In this document: in pieces, positions 11,538 through 16,979 of the stretch
Layout of the letters: each line of letters starts with the position of its first letter
How positions within the stretch are numbered: position 1 is the first letter of the stretch
Source of the DNA: UBA4874 sp002399435
GTDB taxonomy: Bacteria > Bacillota > Clostridia > Caldicoprobacterales > DTU083
NCBI GenBank assembly: GCA_036823195.1
Contig: DAISGI010000048.1
Coordinates: forward strand, 1 to 16,979
Direction: 5' to 3'
Length of the DNA: 16,979 nucleotides
Notes under the pieces: model-generated
Database searches by the model: none
The model's input: only the letters and a program-made list of their open reading frames with translations
What the model was told of the DNA's origin: nothing
Program-made: the position numbers and the translations under genes

Positions 11538-14309
11538 ATGAAAAAAGAGTATTGTGTCATATCACACACCCATTGGGACAGGGAATGGTACTTCACTTTC
11601 GAACAATTTCGATATCGGCTTGTGAAAATGATGGATCATCTTCTGAATATCCTGGAGGAGGATCCGGACTATATATTTCATCTGGATGCGCAGACGATTG
11701 TATTGGAGGATTATCTGGAGATCCATCCCCAGAAGAAGGATTTGCTGGAAAAATATATTGGGGAAGGAAGACTTTTAGTCGGGCCCTGGTATGTCCAGAA
11801 CGACTTCTATCTCACAAGCGGAGAAGCGACCATACGAAATCTGATGATTGGGACCAAAATTGCGAAACGCTTTGGGAATTGTGCAAAAACGGGCTATATC
11901 CCGGATCAGTTTGGCAACATCAGTCAGCTGCCGCAGATTTTCAACCAGTTTGGAATAGACACATGCCTTTTGGGACGGGGGTACAGCTTTTATACTGTCG
12001 GACCAGACGGCAGGAGGAAGCGCAGGATGACCTATCCCGAATTCCGGTGGCGGGGAAAGGATGGTTCCGAGGTCCTGAGTGTACGTTTTACCGTTTGGTA
12101 TAACAATGCCCAGCGTTTTTCGGAGGATGAGAACAAGAATGTACAGCTGCTGGATTTGATTGAAAAAATGTATGGCGGGGCCTGTGACATGCCATATTAT
12201 CTCCTTATGAACGGCGTCGATCATCTGGAGCCGCAGGAGCATCTCAACAATATCCTGGGACGGACCAATCGCTTGATCGGGGACCGGGGAAAGCTGATTC
12301 AATGCACCATGGAGGAATTCACCGATAAGATCAAAACCTTTATCCGGGAACATCACATGACCATTGATGAATGGTGCGGAGAGCTGCGGCAGGGGGAGGA
12401 TTATGATCTGCTGAAAGGCACCTTGTCGTCCAGGGTGTATTTAAAGCAGCGGAATACAAAAGCACAGAATATGCTGCAGAACAGCATCGAACCCATCTAT
12501 GCGTTCGCTGATCTGCTGGGGTTGGAAGGACTTTATCCGAAAGATTATCTGGAGTATTTATGGAAGCTTTTAATTCAGAATCATCCTCATGACAGTATCT
12601 GTGGATGCGGTACGGATGCCGTTCATAAAAACATGGAAGACCGTTTTGCAAGGTGGGAGGAAGTTGCCGGCGAACTGTTGCAGGACGGTATGGATACGAT
12701 CGCTTCAAGAATTACCAGAAAAGATATGGAGAAAGACGATTATCTTATTACCGTGTGGAACACAACGGAGGAAAAACGAAGTGGAATTGCCAGACTGTCT
12801 GTCCGGATCCCGGAAGAGGAAGGAATGAAAGGCTTTACCCTGACAGATGAAAACGGGCGGAACATTCCGTTTGAAATCGTGGGAGAATACCGGGAGGCCA
12901 TGCGATCCACCAGTCCCATTAATTTGCCTGGACTGATTGACTGCGATACGTTTGAGACCGAGATCCTGGTGGAGGATATTGCCCCCATGGGCTACACCAG
13001 TTTTATTCTGAAGAAATCCGGGCAGGAGGTACCGGTTTGCCAGGAGGAGAATACACCGGTTCGTACATATGCCATGGAAAATGATTATCTGAAAGTGGAT
13101 ATCCGGGAAGACGGGAGTGTGGACGTAACCGACAAAAAAACCGGAAGGGTCTGCAGGGACCTGATTGCTCTGGAGGACAGCGGGGATTTTGGAAACGCAT
13201 ATGTTTACGAACCAGTGGAAGGGGATGTACCGATATCTTCGGAGGCATTTCCGCCGTCGATTGCGGGGAACAGGGATTCCAATCTGGTGCAGTCCGGTAC
13301 GATAGCCTACGATATGATCCTGCCGGAGGAATATGATATCGTTAAAAAGGAGCGCAGCCGCCATACCTGCAGGAACAGGGTGGAGATTACATTATCTTTA
13401 GAGAAAGACAGCCGTATTCTGGACATATCCTGCAGAGTTCAGAACGTGTCCAGGGATCACAGGCTCCGGATGTTGTTCCGCACCGGCATATCATCTGATT
13501 TTACCTACGCCGGCGCTCCATTTGACATCATCAAACGGGACAGACGGGATGTGCTGAAGGGGATTGCCAATGGAACGCAGCCAAACGACGGATGCATATA
13601 CATAACGGCGCAGGATGCGGAAAACAATGCAGGGGAGCAGGGAATGGCAATACTGAATGAAGGCCTGTACGAATACGAACATCTGTTGAGCGGAGAGATT
13701 GCCGTCACATTGCTTCGCGGCAATCATTGGATGTCCCGCGTGGAAGACCGGACTCAGAAGCATCCGGAAAGGCAGGAAGGGCTGGAATGTCTGGGCACCC
13801 AGACACTTCATCTGGGATTCTGTCCCAATACGACGAAGAGCGGAGCGCTGCATCTGCTGAAACAGTTTGCAAATGAACTGATCGCCTTTTATCAGCCTTA
13901 TGATGTCCGGAAATTTACAGGCGGACGGCCTGCCGTCCAGGATACAGAAATCAAGGAATTATTCTTCCGGGAAAGTCCCTATAAAGAAATAACCTTGAGC
14001 CGAAGCACTTCCCTTTTTACTGTGGACGGCGCGGAGATGATGGTTACCGCAGTTAAAAAAGCAGAAGACGGACCGTCCATAGTGGTGCGACTTTATAACA
14101 CAACCGACCGGAACGTCCGGTTTGAAATCTCAGGCAGTGTGGCCTGTGAAAAAGCAATGCAGCTTCGGGCGGATGAAACGTATCTGCATGATCTGGAAGT
14201 GGAAGACGGACATACGGTGAAAATGAAGGCAAAGCCATGTGAAATCATTACCATCGGCTGGGTAAAAAACCCGTATGTAAAAGACAGTCCGTCTTTAATA
14301 GTTCAATAA
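11538..14309 (+). CDS. GH38 alpha-mannosidase
   Basis: A 923-residue cytoplasmic alpha-mannosidase of GH38, releasing mannose from alpha-mannosides by a retaining, metal-dependent mechanism. The N-terminal catalytic domain has HTHWDREW (10-17; His12 and Asp14 as metal ligands) and GYIPDQFGN (119-127), whose Asp123 is the expected nucleophile/metal ligand. The later QNHPHDSICGCGTD segment holds the further metal-binding His. The C-terminal beta-sandwich region fills residues about 400-923, the normal length for bacterial members. There is no signal peptide. ATG at 11538 has GAAGGGAA about 8 bases upstream. The gene is preceded by the polypurine minisatellite rather than a recognisable promoter. 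Substrate could be host or yeast mannan oligosaccharides or mannosyl-glycerate; MngB-like specificity cannot be decided from sequence. Confidence 0.93.
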   Translation: MKKEYCVISHTHWDREWYFTFEQFRYRLVKMMDHLLNILEEDPDYIFHLDAQTIVLEDYLEIHPQKKDLLEKYIGEGRLLVGPWYVQNDFYLTSGEATIRNLMIGTKIAKRFGNCAKTGYIPDQFGNISQLPQIFNQFGIDTCLLGRGYSFYTVGPDGRRKRRMTYPEFRWRGKDGSEVLSVRFTVWYNNAQRFSEDENKNVQLLDLIEKMYGGACDMPYYLLMNGVDHLEPQEHLNNILGRTNRLIGDRGKLIQCTMEEFTDKIKTFIREHHMTIDEWCGELRQGEDYDLLKGTLSSRVYLKQRNTKAQNMLQNSIEPIYAFADLLGLEGLYPKDYLEYLWKLLIQNHPHDSICGCGTDAVHKNMEDRFARWEEVAGELLQDGMDTIASRITRKDMEKDDYLITVWNTTEEKRSGIARLSVRIPEEEGMKGFTLTDENGRNIPFEIVGEYREAMRSTSPINLPGLIDCDTFETEILVEDIAPMGYTSFILKKSGQEVPVCQEENTPVRTYAMENDYLKVDIREDGSVDVTDKKTGRVCRDLIALEDSGDFGNAYVYEPVEGDVPISSEAFPPSIAGNRDSNLVQSGTIAYDMILPEEYDIVKKERSRHTCRNRVEITLSLEKDSRILDISCRVQNVSRDHRLRMLFRTGISSDFTYAGAPFDIIKRDRRDVLKGIANGTQPNDGCIYITAQDAENNAGEQGMAILNEGLYEYEHLLSGEIAVTLLRGNHWMSRVEDRTQKHPERQEGLECLGTQTLHLGFCPNTTKSGALHLLKQFANELIAFYQPYDVRKFTGGRPAVQDTEIKELFFRESPYKEITLSRSTSLFTVDGAEMMVTAVKKAEDGPSIVVRLYNTTDRNVRFEISGSVACEKAMQLRADETYLHDLEVEDGHTVKMKAKPCEIITIGWVKNPYVKDSPSLIVQ

Positions 14310-14425
14310 GCCATGGAAATAAAAGTTATTTGACAATGACGTATTTCCACAAGTGTAGACCGATATGGCATAGTTTTCTGGGCTTTTCATGCATCACTGT
14401 GTTGTTTGCTATTTCGACATTCTCA
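14310..14425. other. Intergenic region after the mannosidase gene
   Basis: No convincing gene is seen. GGAAATA and TATTTCC (about 14315-14347) can form a 7-bp stem but lack a T-run, so termination of the mannosidase transcript is not evident. A minus-strand 44-codon frame (14326-14460) is discussed among the rejected items. Confidence 0.4.
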
Positions 14426-14455
14426 TTGACGGGTCCCTTATTCTCCTGATATACT
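14426..14455 (+). promoter_or_regulatory. Sigma-A promoter of the dehydrogenase gene
   Basis: TTGACG (14426-14431) and TATACT (14450-14455) are separated by 18 bp, with a TGA extended -10 directly before TATACT. Expected transcription start is about 14462, giving a leader of about 140 bases that contains the inverted repeat at 14466-14539. Confidence 0.65.
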
Positions 14456-14465
14456 TTCATTATGG

Positions 14466-14539
14466 ATGGCAGCTCCTTTGTTTTTGATGGTTTATTGATT
14501 TAACAACATTATTCTATCAGAATTCCCTGGAGCTGCCAT
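14466..14539. repeat. 74-bp element bounded by 11-bp perfect inverted repeats
   Basis: ATGGCAGCTCC (14466-14476) and GGAGCTGCCAT (14529-14539) are exact complements separated by 52 AT-rich bases. It lies in the leader of the dehydrogenase mRNA. It may be a MITE-like remnant or an mRNA structure. No target-site duplication is evident. Confidence 0.55.
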
Positions 14540-14602
14540 TCTCAGTTTCAACGAAGTTTGGGGCAGGATTAAAGAATACTGATAGAGAGGAGATATATCA
14601 TC

Positions 14603-15628
14603 ATGATACAGGCATTAATGACAAAACCAGGCAAAATTATCTATCGGGAAGTGCCTATACCTGCGGTTAACCCGGATCAGATTAAAGTGAAAATGAAACG
14701 TATCGGAGTGTGTGGCTCGGATATTCATGTTTATCACGGTAAACACCCCTTTACCAGCTACCCTGTGGTACAAGGCCACGAGGTCTCTGCAGAAGTAGTG
14801 GAAGCAGGAAGAAATGTGACCGACTTTAAGGTGGGTGACAGAGTTACAATACAGCCGCAGGTGGTTTGTGGTAAATGCTACCCCTGTACACATGGAATGT
14901 ATAACGATTGTGAAGTGCTAAAGGTCATGGGTTTCCAGACAACGGGGATGGCCAGTGAATACTTTGTAACAGAAGCATCAAAGGCACTGAAGTTACCAGG
15001 GAATATCAGCTGGGATCATGGTTCAATGATCGAGCCCCTGGCTGTGGCTGTTCATGCCGTGAGGCGTTATGGAGATGTGAAAAATAAGAATGTGCTGGTT
15101 CTGGGCGGAGGAACAATCGGTAATCTTGTAGCACAGACGGCCAAAGCAATGGGCGCAGATAAAGTGCTCATTTCTGAAATAAGTGAATATCGCTTGGAAG
15201 TAGCTGGAAAAGCAGGGATAGAGACAATCAATCCGGCTAAAAAAGACTTGAAACAATCAATACTTGAATATTTCGGGCCTGATCGGGCGGATGTGATATT
15301 TGAATGTGTTGGTATCAATGAAACCATCAACCAGGCAATTGAATATGCACGCAAGGGCAGCTATATCGTTGTAGTTGGTGTATTTGGAGATCTGGCGAAT
15401 ATCAATGCAGCCTTAATTCAGGACCATGAACTTACATTGCTTGGAACTGCAATGTATCGTGTGGAAGATTATAAAAAAGCAATTGAACTGGCTGAGGCGG
15501 GTCTTATAAAATTTGACTTGCTGATTACAGATCATATACCTTTCACGGAATATCAAAGGGCGTATCAGATAATTGATGAACAAAAGGATAAAGCGATGAA
15601 AGTGATAATTGTTATGGACGAAGAATGA
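14603..15628 (+). CDS. Zinc-dependent alcohol/polyol dehydrogenase (MDR family)
   Basis: A 341-residue medium-chain dehydrogenase oxidising a sugar alcohol or related alcohol with NAD(P). Catalytic zinc ligands are Cys37 (GVCGSD), His59 and Glu60 (GHE) with Glu144 (IEPLAV) nearby. The structural zinc site is CGKCYPCTHGMYNDC (Cys89, 92, 95, 103). The Rossmann motif VLGGGTIG (166-173) binds the nucleotide, and Glu in ISEIS at the end of the next strand suggests NAD preference. It resembles sorbitol/galactitol-1-phosphate/threonine dehydrogenases; the specific substrate is not resolvable. GAGAGGAG precedes the ATG at 14603 by 10 bases. A monocistronic unit between a promoter at 14426 and a terminator at 15753. 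Convergent with the sugar kinase, with which it could form a polyol-to-ketose-to-phosphate route. Confidence 0.9.
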   Translation: MIQALMTKPGKIIYREVPIPAVNPDQIKVKMKRIGVCGSDIHVYHGKHPFTSYPVVQGHEVSAEVVEAGRNVTDFKVGDRVTIQPQVVCGKCYPCTHGMYNDCEVLKVMGFQTTGMASEYFVTEASKALKLPGNISWDHGSMIEPLAVAVHAVRRYGDVKNKNVLVLGGGTIGNLVAQTAKAMGADKVLISEISEYRLEVAGKAGIETINPAKKDLKQSILEYFGPDRADVIFECVGINETINQAIEYARKGSYIVVVGVFGDLANINAALIQDHELTLLGTAMYRVEDYKKAIELAEAGLIKFDLLITDHIPFTEYQRAYQIIDEQKDKAMKVIIVMDEE

Positions 15629-15752
15629 TTTGATAGGATTGCGGATGGTTCCTTGCTATGAATGTAAATAGCAGGGTAAAAAAGAAACTATGGATTCAGC
15701 TGCCAATGTACATAGGAATCAATACCGCATAGTGTCATAGCTTGGGGTTATG

Positions 15753-15810
15753 AGCCTGCACTTGAATGATGTTTATCACGTCTGATTTAGAAAATAAGTG
15801 CAGGCTTTTT
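15753..15810 (+). terminator. Terminator of the dehydrogenase gene
   Basis: AGCCTGCACTT (15753-15763) and AAGTGCAGGCT (15796-15806) are perfect 11-bp complements, followed by a T-run to 15810. The loop is long (32 bases), which is unusual. Bases 15629-15752 before it hold nothing recognisable. Confidence 0.7.
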
Positions 15811-15880
15811 CACTGCGAATAAGTGAAACTCACATTGACCCTCTTATCCATAACTTTAACTTTGGTATACAAGGACTCCC

Positions 15881-16810
15881 TTATCCCAGAAGCTCTGCCC
15901 TGGTGGGGTAACTCTCATGTGTGCCATATGTCTGTACCGCATGGCTGCCGGCCTTTACCCCCAAAGCCATGCATCGGCCGATCTTTTCGGTGTCCAGTTC
16001 CTGTCCGGCCATCCGGTATGTTACATACTGGTACAGAAAGGCTGAGAGGAAGGCATCTCCGGCGCCGGTCACGTCCACTGCATGGACTTTCGGAACTGCC
16101 CGGGAGATCGTCTGCCCTTTCCAGCAGGCACAGGCCTCATTGGGGCCGTCTGTTATGACAAATAGTTTGTCAGGATTATCCGGATGAACGTAATCGCCTG
16201 GATTAATACCCAGAATCTCCAGCTCATCCTTTGTACATTTCACAAGGTCCGCCATATCCACCAAAGTACGTGCCGCATGAATCATCTGATTCTTGTCTTT
16301 CCAGCAGCCAGGGCGGATATTGACATCCAGGGAAATCTTTGCTCCGCCTTTTTTGGCAAGCTGGAGTATGTTCAGCGTGGTTTCCTCCGATTGCTTTGTG
16401 GTGGACAAAAGAGTTCCTATATGAAACAGCCAGGTATCGGAAAAGATTTGTCTGGGAATTTCATGGATATCAATATTGCTGTCTGCTGTATTTTCACGAT
16501 AAATGATATATCTCTCCATGTCGGCGGCTTTGGGCAGTATCACGCTGACGGGAGTATGACGCCCTGGGTCCACCTGCACCAGGGAATCCTCAACTCCTGC
16601 TGCCCTGAGGGTCTTTATGATTTCCAAACCGATGGGATCATTGCCCACGCGGGTTATCATGGCAACATGGTCCAGCAGGCGGGACAGTCCTATTGCTACA
16701 TTGAGGGGAGCACCGCCGACTGCGGCTTTGTATTTTCCGCTGACCAGATCCGTTAAGGGGATAAAATCAATCAGGGACTCTCCCAAAGTAATGACACTGT
16801 ACTTTTTCAT
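15881..16810 (-). CDS. PfkB-family fructokinase-like sugar kinase
   Basis: A 309-residue ribokinase/PfkB-family kinase that phosphorylates a sugar, probably fructose, at the expense of ATP. The N-terminal GESLIDFIP (10-18) and GGAPLNVAIGLSRL (32-45) are the usual ScrK-type fructokinase patterns for substrate binding. DVNIRPGCW (162-170) is the second conserved region. DVTGAGDAF (246-254) is the PfkB signature, with Asp252 as catalytic base and GAGD as the anion hole. Length is typical. ATG at 16810 has GAGG 7 bases upstream, and a clear promoter lies about 20 bases beyond. Convergent with the dehydrogenase gene. Ketose phosphorylation is likely; 2-keto-3-deoxygluconate or another sugar remains possible. 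Confidence 0.9.
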   Translation of the reverse strand: MKKYSVITLGESLIDFIPLTDLVSGKYKAAVGGAPLNVAIGLSRLLDHVAMITRVGNDPIGLEIIKTLRAAGVEDSLVQVDPGRHTPVSVILPKAADMERYIIYRENTADSNIDIHEIPRQIFSDTWLFHIGTLLSTTKQSEETTLNILQLAKKGGAKISLDVNIRPGCWKDKNQMIHAARTLVDMADLVKCTKDELEILGINPGDYVHPDNPDKLFVITDGPNEACACWKGQTISRAVPKVHAVDVTGAGDAFLSAFLYQYVTYRMAGQELDTEKIGRCMALGVKAGSHAVQTYGTHESYPTRAELLG

Positions 16811-16829
16811 TGACAGACCTCATTTCAAT

Positions 16830-16859
16830 ATTATATCAGGATCATTTTTTTCTTGTCAT
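16830..16859 (-). promoter_or_regulatory. Sigma-A promoter of the sugar kinase gene
   Basis: On the minus strand ATGACA (16859-16854), 18 bp and TATAAT (16835-16830) form a near-consensus promoter, with a TGA extended -10 element. The leader is only about 10-15 bases long, so the RBS begins almost at the transcription start. Confidence 0.7.
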
Positions 16860-16877
16860 GGCTTATTATATATAAAA

Positions 16878-16892
16878 TGATAACTATTTTCA
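16878..16892. promoter_or_regulatory. Fur-box-like 7-1-7 inverted repeat
   Basis: TGATAAC-T-ATTTTCA differs from the Fur 7-1-7 consensus TGATAAT-N-ATTATCA at two of 14 positions. It lies about 20 bp upstream of the kinase -35 box, so it may belong to an unseen divergent gene beyond the window or be chance in AT-rich DNA. Confidence 0.35.
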
Positions 16893-16910
16893 ATCGTGAT
16901 AATCCTTGAA

Positions 16911-16979
16911 TATGTGTCAAGTAACCGTGTAACCGTGTATGTGTCAAGTAACCGTGTAACCGTGTATGTGTCAAGTAAC
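16911..16979. repeat. 27-bp tandem repeat at the right edge
   Basis: The 27-bp unit starts TATGTGTCAAGTAACC and contains an internal GTAACCGT/GTAACCGT doubling. Copies occupy 16911-16937, 16938-16964 and 16965-16979 (cut). The repeat is exact over all visible bases. The sequence ends inside it, which suggests a contig end. Confidence 0.85.

Noticed and set aside
11195..12103. A 302-codon plus-strand frame rich in Arg/Lys/Glu overlapping the alpha-mannosidase
   Set aside because: Its basic stretch comes from a 13-bp repeat read in successive frames, and its 3' half lies inside the GH38 gene in another frame. It has no family resemblance.
12705..13364. A 219-codon minus-strand frame inside the alpha-mannosidase gene
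   Set aside because: It is fully contained in the GH38 coding region, with no recognisable motif or ribosome site.
14326..14460. A 44-codon minus-strand frame (MKVYQENKGPVNENVEIA start; RKLCHIGLHL inside)
   Set aside because: The C-terminal half vaguely resembles the cytoplasmic start of sugar ABC permeases, but the SD is about 12 bases away. The frame ends before any membrane helix and overlaps a strong plus-strand promoter. It could be a decayed permease start, but the evidence is too thin.

Overview
The window looks like draft-genome sequence from a Gram-positive Firmicute, most likely a Clostridia/Lachnospiraceae-type gut or rumen organism. Three things suggest this: strong AAAGGAGG-type ribosome binding sites with some TTG and GTG starts, a lipobox lipoprotein, and Firmicutes-specific families (a bacitracin/lantibiotic-immunity-type ABC transporter and the DUF1659/DUF2922/YvrJ trio). 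The assignment rests on gene content and style only. There are two 100-N scaffold gaps. The second (4954-5053) is flanked by an identical 55-base duplication and looks like an unmerged contig overlap rather than missing sequence.

Layout. 1-2153 (minus): a DUF6612-like lipoprotein followed by a DUF1343/NamZ-like exo-muramidase that runs off the left edge. 2185-2403: a possible gene start, gap 1 and a 21-bp tandem repeat. 2411-4939 (minus): a four-gene ABC exporter operon (ATPase, two permeases, small membrane protein) of the LanFEG/BcrAB immunity type. 5109-5469: a divergent regulatory region with two repeat tracts, a CTTACAT direct repeat and an extended -10 promoter. 5470-7576 (plus): an OmpR-family response regulator and its sensor kinase, probably controlling the ABC operon. 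7577-7879: an intergenic region with a tandem array of promoter-like -10 boxes. 7880-9928 (plus): a CE15-like esterase and a calcineurin-like phosphoesterase. 9953-11109 (minus): the small-protein operon DUF1659, DUF2922, YvrJ, with terminators, a palindromic operator candidate and duplicated 3' ends. 11188-11536: the C-terminal remnant of a ROK-family gene and a long polypurine minisatellite. 11538-14309 (plus): a GH38 alpha-mannosidase. 14603-15628 (plus): a zinc-dependent alcohol/polyol dehydrogenase. 15881-16810 (minus): a PfkB-family fructokinase-like sugar kinase. The right edge stops inside a 27-bp tandem repeat.

How the genes fit together. The left half is a cell-envelope module: peptidoglycan salvage, then antimicrobial-peptide sensing and export. 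The right half is carbohydrate-related (esterase, phosphoesterase, alpha-mannosidase, polyol dehydrogenase, sugar kinase), but it sits in several transcription units rather than one locus. The most unusual feature is the density of unrelated tandem repeats (periods about 13, 21, 24, 27, 28, 36 and 47 bp) in nearly every intergenic region. Several of them carry promoter, terminator or gene-end sequence.
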